A stretch of 23,623 bases of DNA, from assembly GCA_964512045.1 (NCBI GenBank), contig CAZEJK010000067.1, positions 1 to 23,623 of the forward strand, in the 5' to 3' direction. Positions 1-8,081 of this stretch are shown here, in pieces; position 1 is the stretch's first letter, and each line of letters begins with the position of its first letter. The position numbers and the translations under genes are program-made. The notes beneath the pieces were generated by a model. That model saw only the letters and a list, made by a program, of their open reading frames with translations. It was not told where the DNA came from and did not search any database. The DNA is from CAZEJK01 sp964512045. Its GTDB lineage: Bacteria > Acidobacteriota > Thermoanaerobaculia > Thermoanaerobaculales > Sulfomarinibacteraceae.

Positions 1-38
1 TCAACCCAGGCGCTTTGCTTCGAATTTTCGAAGATACG
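1..38 (+). repeat. Left copy of a 38-bp terminal inverted repeat
   Basis: The first 38 bases are the exact reverse complement of 23569-23606. The repeat contains an inner hairpin, CTTCGAA-TT-TTCGAAG. Identity stops exactly at base 39. The left copy begins at base 1, so its true outer limit is not visible. It lies 13 bases beyond the stop codon of the serine hydrolase gene. It may be a dispersed genomic repeat at which the contig broke, or the end of a mobile element; no transposase is visible to favour the second. Confidence 0.9.
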
Positions 39-51
39 GCTCCGTGAGTTG

Positions 52-1230
52 CTAACGCTCCACCGGCGGATCAGGGAGAAACACCGGCTGCTCGCGCAGC
101 TCCGGCACATAGAAGCCGGCAACTCCCTCTGCCAGCGCGTTCGGGTTGGCGCCTTGGCAGTTGGTCAGCACGATGACCGACAGCCGGTCGTCGAGGTAGC
201 GGTGGAAGGCTACCGTGTTGCCACCGGAGGCCCAGACGGCGCGGTGCTCCGGCCGGTCGGCCGTGGACCAGCCGAGGGCGTAGCCGAGCAGCTTGCCGTC
301 GAGACGGAACACCGAGCCGTCGTTCAGCGTCACGGGGTTCCACAGCGCAGCGAGGCTCGCTTCGGACAGGACCACGCCTTCGCCCAGCGCCCGGTCCCAA
401 CGCACCATGTCCTCGACAGTGGAGTTGAGGCCTCCAGTGCTCAGCATGAAGTCGGGGTAGTCCACGTGGATTCTGTGCAGACGATCGCCGGGACGAAGAC
501 CCTCGTCAGTCACTTCGAGCCGGCTGTACCACGGACCGCGGCCTTCGACGATCGCACTCGAGCCGCCAAAGGTCGTGGCGCCCATCCCTGCCGGCTCGAG
601 CAGCGCATCCCGCACGAACTGCACGAAGGGCTGACCAGAGACCTTCTCGATGATCGCTTGTACCAGCGCGTAGTTCGTCTGGTTGTACCGCCAGGCGGTC
701 CCGGTAGCGAACTGCATCTCCTCGTCAGCGAGCGCCATGATGGAATCGGTCAGGTTCGGCGCAACGGGTTTGAGCTCGAACGGGGACGACTCGATGATGT
801 CCGGCAAGCCCGAGGTGTGGGTCAGCAACCGCCGGATGGAGATCCCATGCCAGCCGTTCGGAAGCCCCGCAAGGTGCTTCTCGACGGGGTCATCGAGCGA
901 CATCCGGTCGCGCTCAACGAGCACCATGACGGCGCCGCCGGTAAACGCCTTGGTCACTGAAGCCAGCTGGTACACCGTCGCCCTGGAGGCCGGCACGTCC
1001 AGCTCCAGGCTCGCCCAGCCGTAACCGCGCATCTTCACGACCTCGCCGTCCTCGACGACGGCGAGTGACAGGCCAGGAACGTGGTGCTCCTCCATCCACT
1101 GCGCGACCCACCGGTCCACGGGATCGCTCTCCGGCTCGGCGGAGCTCACGGTGGAGGAGACCGCAATGGCGGCACCGAGCATGACCGTTAGGGCTGCGTA
1201 CATAATCTGCGGATGTTGGCTCCGTGGCAT
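52..1230 (-). CDS. Exported serine hydrolase of the class C beta-lactamase / penicillin-binding-like family
   Basis: Protein of 392 residues. Residues 10-31 form a signal peptide or N-terminal membrane anchor, so it should act in the periplasm or outside the cell. The SxxK nucleophile motif is S91-V-T-K94 (AmpC-like family). HTSGLPD at 137-143 is a family signature, and Y182-N183-Q184 takes the place of the usual YxN box. The third box is atypical (WASGGN near 333-338). The family includes esterases, D-aminopeptidases and beta-lactamases; substrate cannot be assigned. The ATG at 1230 has GGAG seven bases upstream and gives a proper signal peptide, whereas a longer reading from 1284 does not. 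It overlaps the preceding glycosyltransferase gene by 43 bases and is the last gene of a minus-strand operon, so it may edit or hydrolyse the product of that pathway (inference). Confidence 0.88.
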   Translation of the reverse strand: MPRSQHPQIMYAALTVMLGAAIAVSSTVSSAEPESDPVDRWVAQWMEEHHVPGLSLAVVEDGEVVKMRGYGWASLELDVPASRATVYQLASVTKAFTGGAVMVLVERDRMSLDDPVEKHLAGLPNGWHGISIRRLLTHTSGLPDIIESSPFELKPVAPNLTDSIMALADEEMQFATGTAWRYNQTNYALVQAIIEKVSGQPFVQFVRDALLEPAGMGATTFGGSSAIVEGRGPWYSRLEVTDEGLRPGDRLHRIHVDYPDFMLSTGGLNSTVEDMVRWDRALGEGVVLSEASLAALWNPVTLNDGSVFRLDGKLLGYALGWSTADRPEHRAVWASGGNTVAFHRYLDDRLSVIVLTNCQGANPNALAEGVAGFYVPELREQPVFLPDPPVER

Positions 1231-2819
1231 CGTCGACTCCAGATGTCTCGTGGCGAAGACGGGCGACGGCGGCGCCGCCGGCACGCTGGCGAAAGGGTAT
1301 CACCGCGTGAGACTCTGTTCCAGATCGTAAAGGCTGCAGGTGCAATCGTGCACCGTCTCTGCCAGAGCCACCACTTCTGCCACTGTGCCACCGGTGCGAA
1401 CTCCGCTTCCAGCACCGCACGAACCTCCGCAGGAACCTCGACGCCGCTCTCGACCGATCGTCCGATGGTGATGACCCACAGCAGCTCTGGATCTGTGAGG
1501 GTCGCCTGCAGCTGCCGTTCAGCGTTCAACAGCGCCAGAATCCGCGGCGAAGCGTGCAGGATCTTCGTTGGAGGACGCACTCCCTCCGCGAGGTACCACC
1601 CCGGCCCCAATGGCAGCACTAGCAGCTGACCGCTGCTTGCCTCGATCGCGCCGGCCCATGGAGGCAGACTCCCTTCGAGGCGAATACCGAGTCTGCGGGC
1701 GGACTCCGTCGGATACGCGGTCTCGGCGGTTCGCATGTGCTGTGCCCATAGCGCACCGTGACTGAGGGCTCCGCCACACACCAACACCATCACGGCCACC
1801 CTGCGCCACGGCGGCGCAAGCTCGCAGGCAACCACAGCGCAGACTGCCACGAAGACCGGCAAGTGGTTGCGCAGGTGCCAGATATCCGGCCGCTCCCAGA
1901 GGTAGTAGGGGACAAACGCGAGACCCACAAGGGCGCCGACAGAAGCCGGCCGCCACCAGGAGTGGTGGCCACGCCACCTCTGCCAACCGGCATGGGCCAA
2001 GATGCCCGCATAGAGCAGCGGTGGAATCCACGACACGATGGGGAACACCAGCACCGCGAGATCCCGGGGGCTGGCGATCGGTTCGCCGCTCCATCGCGTG
2101 ATCCCTGCGACGGCGGGATCGTCCAGACGCAGCACGAGGAATGCGAACCGCCGCACCACATGCCCAATCAAATCCCAACCGTCGCCGCGCAGCGAGAAGA
2201 CCAGCAACCACGGCAGGAAGCCGACGGTCGCGGCAGGCAGCAGGACAGTGACCACCTCGTGCAACCGTTGGCGACGGAGCACGCCGACTCCGGCAGCCGC
2301 GGCCAGAAGCACCGCCGCATCCTCACGCCACCCCGCAGCGAGACCGGCCGCCAGCGCCACCCCAGCGACGGTCCGAAGCTTCGGAGGCACCTCCGATCCG
2401 ACGGCCAAGGCCGCTGCTAACACGGCCACAGCACCCGCCGTGACGGTGTTGCCGGTCGCGCTCAGCGCCACCGCTGCCCCGCTGGTTCCGGCAAGCACGG
2501 GCCCGCACGGCCGCCAGAGCACAGCCGCGAGCGCCACCGCAACGATCCCACCGAGCACCGCCATGGCGAGCCGAAGCACGCCGACACCATCACCGAGAAG
2601 GGCGAGCCAGGAGCCGAACCAAACGTACTGGCCCGGTGGATAGAGGAGATGGAACCGGTCGTACAGGCTGGCGCCGTCGGCAAACGCCATCGACAGGAGG
2701 TGCAGGAAACCCTCGTCCTCAAGCCCGTACCCCTGCCCCACCATCGCCGCGCGGTGGATCGCAACCGCCACGATCCCGCCCGACACCAGAAGCAGTGTCC
2801 GCTTCAGCCGAGGATCCAT
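1188..2819 (-). CDS. Multi-pass GT-C fold membrane glycosyltransferase (ArnT/PMT-like)
   Basis: Protein of 543 residues with many hydrophobic segments, the first at about 7-25, then repeated Ala/Val/Leu-rich helices to about residue 400. E34-D-E36 in the first extracytoplasmic loop, followed by FHLLYPPGQY (56-65), matches the acidic catalytic loop of GT-C enzymes that use polyprenyl-phosphate sugars. The soluble C-terminal part fits the same family. The ATG at 2819 overlaps the upstream GT2 gene by 16 bases, indicating translational coupling. The last 50 or so residues, after WWLWQRR, are Arg-rich and do not look like the family; the reading frame may run past the ancestral stop into the next gene. 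Expected role: transfer of a lipid-linked sugar on the outer face of the inner membrane. Acceptor unknown. Confidence 0.8.
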   Translation of the reverse strand: MDPRLKRTLLLVSGGIVAVAIHRAAMVGQGYGLEDEGFLHLLSMAFADGASLYDRFHLLYPPGQYVWFGSWLALLGDGVGVLRLAMAVLGGIVAVALAAVLWRPCGPVLAGTSGAAVALSATGNTVTAGAVAVLAAALAVGSEVPPKLRTVAGVALAAGLAAGWREDAAVLLAAAAGVGVLRRQRLHEVVTVLLPAATVGFLPWLLVFSLRGDGWDLIGHVVRRFAFLVLRLDDPAVAGITRWSGEPIASPRDLAVLVFPIVSWIPPLLYAGILAHAGWQRWRGHHSWWRPASVGALVGLAFVPYYLWERPDIWHLRNHLPVFVAVCAVVACELAPPWRRVAVMVLVCGGALSHGALWAQHMRTAETAYPTESARRLGIRLEGSLPPWAGAIEASSGQLLVLPLGPGWYLAEGVRPPTKILHASPRILALLNAERQLQATLTDPELLWVITIGRSVESGVEVPAEVRAVLEAEFAPVAQWQKWWLWQRRCTIAPAAFTIWNRVSRGDTLSPACRRRRRRPSSPRDIWSRRCHGANIRRLCTQP

Positions 2820-3592
2820 GGTCTGTCGGCGTACGTCATCGCGCACGCTCCCCCGCGACCCGCAATCTCGAATGGTGCCAACGGACGCCCCGTTCTCTGC
2901 CGGCCAAGCCGGTAGCGCACTGCGAAAGCGATCGCTGTCAGCCCGCTTCTCAGACGGGCGCCGCCCGTGTAGGCGGACGCACCGTTCGCACGCAGCTTCC
3001 GAGCTACCGGCACCGAGACTTGCGGAAGCCCCGTGAGGCCCATCAGCGCCGTCTGAAACGGTACATCGTACGGGAAGTCGAGCAGCCGTTCCGCCATCCT
3101 TCGGCTCATCAGGTGGTACATCCCGGCATCCGCCGGGAGGCCCGAGACGAGTGACAACGTGATCTTGAACAGCCGAGAGGTCACCATTCGGGACCACGAC
3201 TGATAGCAGCCTCGACGACCGGCGTACACCGCGTCCCATCCCTCCCGGGCCGTCTCCATGAGAATCGGCAACGCCTCCGGAGGATCCTGCAGATCCCCAT
3301 CCATGCAAGCGATCCACGGCGCCGCAGCGTGAGCCAGACCGACTCGCACCGCGCGGTGCTGACCATAGTTGCGAGCCAACTGGAGCCAGCCGACGGCCAC
3401 ATCGACGTGTGCCACGGCCCGAGCCACATCGGCCGCGTCATCCGGCGAGGCATCGATGATGAGCAGCAGCTCATGAGCGATCCCGGCCCCGCTGCAGGCC
3501 TTGCGCACCCTGGCTGCAAGCTCAGCGAGCGCTCCCGCGTTGCCATACACCGGCACCACGACCGACAGGTCCGGAGGGGACGCTGTGCTCAC
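2804..3592 (-). CDS. GT2 family glycosyltransferase, DPM1/GtrB/ArnC-like
   Basis: Protein of 262 residues. LSVVVPVYGN (9-18) opens the GT-A fold, IIDASPDD (45-52) is the nucleotide-binding acidic segment, NYGQHRAVRVG (75-85) is conserved in this subfamily, and MDGDLQDPPE (97-106) is the metal-binding DxD motif (D98, D100) in the form typical of enzymes that charge a polyprenyl phosphate with a sugar. It lacks the C-terminal membrane helices found in many GtrB/ArnC proteins. The chosen GTG start makes a GTGA overlap with the upstream stop and has GGAGG four bases before it; a GTG 27 bases earlier is possible. With the GT-C gene downstream it forms a charge-and-transfer pair (inference). Confidence 0.86.
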   Translation of the reverse strand: MSTASPPDLSVVVPVYGNAGALAELAARVRKACSGAGIAHELLLIIDASPDDAADVARAVAHVDVAVGWLQLARNYGQHRAVRVGLAHAAAPWIACMDGDLQDPPEALPILMETAREGWDAVYAGRRGCYQSWSRMVTSRLFKITLSLVSGLPADAGMYHLMSRRMAERLLDFPYDVPFQTALMGLTGLPQVSVPVARKLRANGASAYTGGARLRSGLTAIAFAVRYRLGRQRTGRPLAPFEIAGRGGACAMTYADRPWILG

Positions 3593-4542
3593 TGGGCCTC
3601 CGGTCGACCGCGGACCCACGCTGCTGTGCGCCGAATGCCTTCATCGAGCGGCGTGGTGGCCGTCCAACCCAGCTCTGAGGAGGCCAGGCTCGTGTCGGCA
3701 CACCACAGCTCGCTGTCGGCGGGGTGGTCGGGATACGCGCCCACGTCGGTGCGGATCGACACCCCGAGAGCCTCCTCCACGGCCTGCACGAGAGCCTCGT
3801 TGGTCACCTGGTGACCGGACCCGACGTTGAAGGTCGGCACCGTCAGGCCCTCCGCCATCGCGGCACACAGGCACGCTGCGACGACATCGTCGACGAACAC
3901 AAAGTCACGACAAAGGCCCGGCCGGGTGAGTGGCAGCACTCTGCCGTTGAGCGCTGCAGCGATGGCCTGTGGCACCAGCCGATGGGTGGACTCCCATGGG
4001 CCGTACGCCGAGAAGACACGCAGCACCACTCCGTCCAGGGCTCCGGAGCGGACCTGCTGCTCCACGAGCATGGTCGACGCCGCCTTGACGGCCCCGCGTG
4101 TCACCAGTGGCCGCAATGAGTCACTCTCACGCGCCGGACGGCTCATCCGGCCGTACTCGAGGGAGGAGCCCAGAACGACGAGACGGACACCGTTGTCTGC
4201 CGCCCAGTCCGCCACGTGAGCGGTCGACAGCACACCGGAGCTCGCCTGCTCGGCCAGGGTCAGATCGCCCCGGTAGGCGGAGCTGACGGCACAGTGAAAC
4301 ACGACGTGCGGCGCCGAAGCGTCCAGAGCAGCAACGGTCGTGGCGCGATCCGTCAGGTCCGCCAGGCGCCAGGTCAGCAAGCCCGCGACGTCGTCGAGCC
4401 GCCAACGATCACTGGTCGCACGAACCAGGGCGTGCACACTGGCACCCTTCGCGAGCAGGCGCCGGCACAGGTTGGCGCCGACGAACCCGGCGGCACCGGT
4501 CACTGCGGCGTGCACGCCCGGCCATGCGCCGACCGCGCCCAT
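3589..4542 (-). CDS. NAD-dependent epimerase/dehydratase-like protein (extended SDR) lacking the catalytic tyrosine
   Basis: Protein of 317 residues. VTGAAGFVG (14-22) is the glycine-rich NAD(P)-binding loop of extended SDRs, and LVVLGSSLEYG (121-131) supplies the usual Ser region. In the YxxxK site the lysine is present (K153), but the tyrosine position is R149 (reading R-G-A-V-K). SGHQVTNEALV near residue 240 matches the C-terminal NDP-sugar half of the family. Without the Tyr the normal hydride-transfer chemistry is doubtful, so it may be a changed enzyme or a binding protein. Its ATG overlaps the upstream stop in TAATG, so it is probably translated by re-initiation. The neighbours point to nucleotide-sugar supply for surface glycans. 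Confidence 0.82.
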   Translation of the reverse strand: MGAVGAWPGVHAAVTGAAGFVGANLCRRLLAKGASVHALVRATSDRWRLDDVAGLLTWRLADLTDRATTVAALDASAPHVVFHCAVSSAYRGDLTLAEQASSGVLSTAHVADWAADNGVRLVVLGSSLEYGRMSRPARESDSLRPLVTRGAVKAASTMLVEQQVRSGALDGVVLRVFSAYGPWESTHRLVPQAIAAALNGRVLPLTRPGLCRDFVFVDDVVAACLCAAMAEGLTVPTFNVGSGHQVTNEALVQAVEEALGVSIRTDVGAYPDHPADSELWCADTSLASSELGWTATTPLDEGIRRTAAWVRGRPEAQ

Positions 4543-5381
4543 TACCGGCCGTCCATCGTCGCCGCAATGGCGGAGAGCAGCGCCTGCTGGTCGACCGCGA
4601 CCTCGGCAGGTCGGCGCTCACGCAGCTGCTCCCACGCCGTCCTGATCCCCGTAACCATCTCGGTCATGGAAAGCTCGCGAAGGTCCCGGCGGAACGATCG
4701 ACGGGCGAAGGAAAAGCTCGCTCCGATGCGCACCATCTCTGCAAGAAGCAACCGACACGGGATCGGCGCACCGCGATCGGCCGCAGTCACGCCGGCGAAT
4801 CCGAACCGCACCCCTGAAAACGCTGCAGCGACCCGTGCCACGGTACCGTCGGCCACCGCAGCGAAGATCGATCTCCGGCCCAGGTCGATCGCCAGATCGT
4901 TCAGACCGACGTACACCGAGGACACCGGGAGCCGCGCCAGCTCAACGGCGCTCTCGACGGCGTCTCCGGTCTCGACCATGATGCCGGCCCCACACCGGTC
5001 CGCCACTCGATTCAGGTACGCCTCGACCTCGTCCGCAGTCCGGACCATCGGCAGCAGAAGCTCGGTGGCGCCGGCAGTCAGCGCGGCCTCGACCTCGTCG
5101 CCGCTCCAGTCGCCCCAGGCGTTGATCCTGCAGACGCGGTGCGGCGCACCAGCCGCAGTCAGCCGCTCGAGATCCTCGACAGTCCCGGGGCGAATCTCGG
5201 TGTCGGCGCCGCGCTGCCGCAGCTCCTTGCCCCGCCACTCCCAGTCGACGATAAAGCTCCGGACCCCAGCAGCCAGGGCCGCGGACACGATCTCCGGCTG
5301 ACTGGCGAACAGGACGATGTCGAGGGCCGCTGGGGCCTTCGCAAAGTACAAGGAGTCTTCAGCTCTCGCCTCGCGATGCAT
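4542..5381 (-). CDS. HpcH/HpaI aldolase / citrate lyase beta-like protein
   Basis: Protein of 279 residues with the TIM-barrel signature of the HpcH/HpaI family: an acidic-aromatic strand FIVDWEWRGK (43-52), the substrate-binding Arg in CRIN (R85), LLLPMVRTADEVE (108-120), the metal ligand Glu in VETGDAV (E137) and the second metal ligand in YVGLNDLAIDLG (D162). Relatives cleave or form carbon-carbon bonds with pyruvate, oxaloacetate or acyl-CoA. As the first gene of a glycosyltransferase operon it may make a keto-sugar-like building block (inference); the substrate is not visible in the sequence. The ATG at 5381 has no clear Shine-Dalgarno, and a TATACT box ends nine bases before it, suggesting a leaderless or nearly leaderless message. 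Confidence 0.8.
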   Translation of the reverse strand: MHREARAEDSLYFAKAPAALDIVLFASQPEIVSAALAAGVRSFIVDWEWRGKELRQRGADTEIRPGTVEDLERLTAAGAPHRVCRINAWGDWSGDEVEAALTAGATELLLPMVRTADEVEAYLNRVADRCGAGIMVETGDAVESAVELARLPVSSVYVGLNDLAIDLGRRSIFAAVADGTVARVAAAFSGVRFGFAGVTAADRGAPIPCRLLLAEMVRIGASFSFARRSFRRDLRELSMTEMVTGIRTAWEQLRERRPAEVAVDQQALLSAIAATMDGR

Positions 5382-5390
5382 CGGGCTCGG

Positions 5391-5396
5391 AGTATA
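5391..5396 (-). promoter_or_regulatory. Candidate -10 box (TATACT) for the five-gene minus-strand operon
   Basis: TATACT on the minus strand matches five of six bases of the sigma70 -10 consensus and ends nine bases before the ATG at 5381. No good -35 is seen 16-18 bases upstream. Initiation about seven bases downstream would leave a leader of about two bases. Confidence 0.4.
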
Positions 5397-5454
5397 CCGT
5401 CTCCGACTCCCGTGCTGAGACCGCCGTACGGAGCTTCGGGCACATGCTACGCGC

Positions 5455-5460
5455 TATCAT
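5455..5460 (+). promoter_or_regulatory. Candidate -10 box (TATCAT) for pabBC
   Basis: TATCAT matches five of six consensus bases and ends six bases before the ATG at 5467. There is no Shine-Dalgarno between them, so transcription would start at or next to the start codon. The -35 region is weak. Confidence 0.4.
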
Positions 5461-5466
5461 CCCGGC

Positions 5467-7221
5467 ATGCAGCGCAACGGTACGGTGATCTTCGAAGGGT
5501 CGGGCTCGCGTCCATGGCTCCGGTTCGCGGAACCTGTCCAGGTCATCAGGACCGCAGAGCTCGATGGCGTCCGACCCGCGCTGGAGGAGATCGAACGTGC
5601 CGCCAGCCGTGGGCTGTGGGCTGCCGGGTTCCTCGCGTACGAGGCTGCGCCGGGGCTGGCGCCCGAGCTGAGCACGCACCTGCGCGGGTCGCTGCCCTTA
5701 CTCTGGTTCGGGCTGTACGAGCGTGCCGAGGTCATCGAGCCTCCTTCCGTATCCGGCGAGCCGTCCGTCGGCGCGTGGCAGATGGATGCCGACCGCACTG
5801 AGTACGGGCAGACGATCGACGAGATTCACCGTGCCATCGCCGACGGCGACTGCTACCAGGTCAACCTCACTCAACGGCTACACGCCGAGCTGTCCGGGGA
5901 TCCGATGGCCCTTGCCACCAGCCTGTGGAACGCGCAGCGAGGTGGCGAGGGCGCCTATGTCGATATCGGAACGCACGCCGTGTGCTCGGCATCCCCCGAG
6001 CTGTTCCTGGCCATCGACGGAGATCGCGTCACCAGTCGTCCGATGAAGGGAACCCGCCCTCGAGGCCTGTGGAGCGCCGACGACCAGGCACAAGCCAACG
6101 AGCTCGCCGGCTCCGCGAAGGATCGAGCCGAGAACGTGATGATCGTCGACATGGTCCGCAACGACCTCGGCCGCGTGGCCCGGACCGGCACGGTGGACGT
6201 TCCGCGCCTCGCCGATGTGGAGCGCTACCCCACCGTCTGGCAGCTCACCAGCACCGTGACCGCCACGGTGGACGCACCGCTGACCGAGCTGCTGGCCGCG
6301 ACCTTTCCGGCCGCCTCGATCACCGGCGCCCCGAAGCGGCGGAGCATGCAGCGGATCGCCGAGCTCGAGCGGAGCCCGCGCGGCGTCTACTGCGGGACCA
6401 TCGGCCACTTGGCTCCGAACCGGACCGGCCGGTTCAACGTCGCCATCCGCACGGTGACGATCGACCGCAGCACCGGAGTCGCCGAGTACGGCGTCGGCGG
6501 CGGCATCGTCTGGGACTCCACCGCCGAGGACGAGTGGCGCGAGTGCCACGCCAAGGCCGCCGTGCTCACGACACCCATGCCGCCCGACTTCAGCCTCCTC
6601 GAGACGCTGCTCTGGGAGCCCGAGCGCGGCTTCTGGCTCGACGATCGCCACCGGCGTCGCCTGCTGGCCTCGGCCGAGTACTTCGACGTTCCGATTGCCC
6701 CTGAATCAGTGGATCACGCGCTCACGCGCTGCATAGACGGTCTCACGTCCGCCCACCGCGTGCGGCTCCTCGTCGCCCGCGACGGCGCGATCCACACCGA
6801 GGTCATGCCGCTGCCATCCTCATCCGCTGACACCGAGCCGTGGCGCCTGGAGCTGGCCCGACGACCCATCGACCCCCACAACCGCTTCCTCTACCACAAG
6901 ACCACCCACCGCGAGGTCTACGAGTCAGCCCGCGCCGAGCACCCCATTGCCGACGACGTCCTCCTCTGGAACCCTGACGGCGAGCTGACCGAGACGACGG
7001 TCGCCAACATCGTCGTGGAACGCAGCGGCGAGCTCGTCACTCCGCCGGTCCGCTGCGGCCTGCTCCCCGGCACCTACCGCGAGCAGCTCCTCGCCGAAGG
7101 CAGAATCCGCGAAGCGATCATCCGCCGAGACGAGATCGCCGGCGGCAGCCGGATGTGGCTGATCAACTCCGTCCGCGCTTGGATCGAGGCGGCCCTCGCA
7201 GCGGCGCCCGGGGTCGGCTGA
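5467..7221 (+). CDS. pabB: Fused aminodeoxychorismate synthase component I / 4-amino-4-deoxychorismate lyase (PabB-PabC)
   Basis: Protein of 584 residues. Residues 1-370 are the chorismate-binding PabB part: DGDCYQVNLTQRL (127-138), ASPELFLAI (175-183), RPMKGTRPRG (191-200) with K194 as the PabB-type active-site lysine, ENVMIVDMVRNDLGRV (222-237), ASITGAPK (283-290) and VGGGIVWDS (343-351). Residues 375-584 are a class IV PLP aminotransferase domain of PabC type, with K478 (YHKTT) as the likely Schiff-base lysine and ELTETTVANI (506-515). Together the two domains convert chorismate plus ammonia to p-aminobenzoate and pyruvate for folate. A PabA glutaminase is not in the window. The last part of the gene is echoed twice downstream in degenerate form (8833-8905 and 9164-9236). 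Confidence 0.95.
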   Translation: MQRNGTVIFEGSGSRPWLRFAEPVQVIRTAELDGVRPALEEIERAASRGLWAAGFLAYEAAPGLAPELSTHLRGSLPLLWFGLYERAEVIEPPSVSGEPSVGAWQMDADRTEYGQTIDEIHRAIADGDCYQVNLTQRLHAELSGDPMALATSLWNAQRGGEGAYVDIGTHAVCSASPELFLAIDGDRVTSRPMKGTRPRGLWSADDQAQANELAGSAKDRAENVMIVDMVRNDLGRVARTGTVDVPRLADVERYPTVWQLTSTVTATVDAPLTELLAATFPAASITGAPKRRSMQRIAELERSPRGVYCGTIGHLAPNRTGRFNVAIRTVTIDRSTGVAEYGVGGGIVWDSTAEDEWRECHAKAAVLTTPMPPDFSLLETLLWEPERGFWLDDRHRRRLLASAEYFDVPIAPESVDHALTRCIDGLTSAHRVRLLVARDGAIHTEVMPLPSSSADTEPWRLELARRPIDPHNRFLYHKTTHREVYESARAEHPIADDVLLWNPDGELTETTVANIVVERSGELVTPPVRCGLLPGTYREQLLAEGRIREAIIRRDEIAGGSRMWLINSVRAWIEAALAAAPGVG

Positions 7222-7236
7222 TGCCATCGGCCGGTG
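7164..7236 (+). repeat. Reference copy of the pabBC 3'-end repeat
   Basis: This 73-base stretch covers the last codons of pabBC, its stop and 15 bases after it. By hand alignment without gaps, 60 of 73 bases match 8833-8905. The matching continues past the stop codon, so it is DNA-level duplication, not just protein similarity. Confidence 0.8.
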
Positions 7237-7289
7237 CGCTTGCAGAACGAGGCGACAATGGAGTGTGGCACCCATCATCGGCACCCATC

Positions 7290-7305
7290 CCGAGCAGGAG
7301 CTCGG
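7290..7305. terminator. Possible bidirectional hairpin between convergent genes
   Basis: CCGAGC-AGGA-GCTCGG is a perfect six-base stem with a four-base loop, in the 91-bp gap between pabBC and the bactofilin gene that face each other. No T tract follows on either strand, so intrinsic termination is uncertain. Confidence 0.3.
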
Positions 7306-7312
7306 ACTAGGG

Positions 7313-7738
7313 CTAGGACTCCTTCCGCTTCTCGCGGTAGGTGACCACCCCACCGTGCCCGGCTTGTGAACCCGACATGGCGATCTGGCCCTCGAAGACG
7401 CTGCCTTCGGCAGCAGCGATCCGGGCCGCGGTGATGTCGGCCCATACCCGGCTGGACTCACGCAGGTCGACCATGTTCTTCGCCCTGATGGTGCCCTCGA
7501 CCTCGCCCTCCACCACCAGGTCGGTAGCCGTAATCGAGCCCTTGAGGCGGGCGCCTTTGCGGATCCACACCTGGCCGTCGATGTCCATCTCCCCCTCGAA
7601 CTGGCCCTTCAGCTCGAGGTTTCCTTTACCCGACAGCGTCCCCTCGATGCTGAGGTCGGGGCCGATGGCGGACGAGATGCCGCCACCCTCGTCAGTGAAC
7701 CTGCGCCCGCCTCCGCCGGATGTCTGGTCCTTCACCAT
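7313..7738 (-). CDS. Bactofilin (polymer-forming cytoskeletal protein)
   Basis: Protein of 141 residues. A Gly-rich disordered N-terminus (to about residue 20) precedes a beta-helical bactofilin domain (about 24-125), seen as short repeating beta-strand units such as IEGTLSGKGNLELKGQFEGE, WIRKGARLKGSI, LVVEGEVEGTIRA and RIAAAEGSVFEGQI. A short basic tail follows. Bactofilins self-assemble without nucleotide into filaments that scaffold envelope or polarity functions. The ATG at 7738 is supported by GGAGG six bases upstream; a reading from 7906 adds a non-family leader. It stands alone, convergent with pabBC and divergent from the toxin-antitoxin genes. Confidence 0.9.
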   Translation of the reverse strand: MVKDQTSGGGGRRFTDEGGGISSAIGPDLSIEGTLSGKGNLELKGQFEGEMDIDGQVWIRKGARLKGSITATDLVVEGEVEGTIRAKNMVDLRESSRVWADITAARIAAAEGSVFEGQIAMSGSQAGHGGVVTYREKRKES

Positions 7739-8050
7739 GTCGTGCCTCCGGTCCTGGTGTCCGATGAGTCTCGAAGTGTCAGGCCACAGAATACCCTGGC
7801 TTGCGGAGATCCACCTCTCATCACCCAAGTACTTGCGAGATGACCCTTGACGTTCTTGTGGTGCAGTACCGGGCAGAAGGAGGAAGGGTTGCCCAGGTTG
7901 CGCCACGAGATGATTGGAACGCCAGGTCCGCTCTTCCGTCGTTGCGAACCGTAACTGCGGCTCTCAGAACCTGACACCGATTCTCCGCCCCCTCCCCGGA
8001 CGATGTGAACGAGCTTCTGGGCCTGGCACCATCGATTGCAGCCAGATCCA
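7739..8050. other. Intergenic region with no supported gene
   Basis: Short reading frames exist on both strands here, but none has a recognised motif together with a good start. The region should hold the bactofilin promoter; no convincing -35/-10 pair is seen on the minus strand. It ends at the promoter of the AbrB-type antitoxin. Confidence 0.5.
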
Positions 8051-8052
8051 CG

Positions 8053-8081
8053 TTGCAGTCGGGAGTAAGAAATCGTAAACT
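8053..8081 (+). promoter_or_regulatory. Sigma70-type promoter of the first toxin-antitoxin pair
   Basis: TTGCAG (8053-8058), a 17-base spacer and TAAACT (8076-8081) form a good -35/-10 pair. The start of transcription would be near 8088, just before the AGGAGG ribosome binding site at 8089-8094. Confidence 0.6.

Noticed and set aside
5878..6651. Open frame of 257 codons on the minus strand
   Set aside because: Antisense to the conserved PabB core; no recognisable domain.
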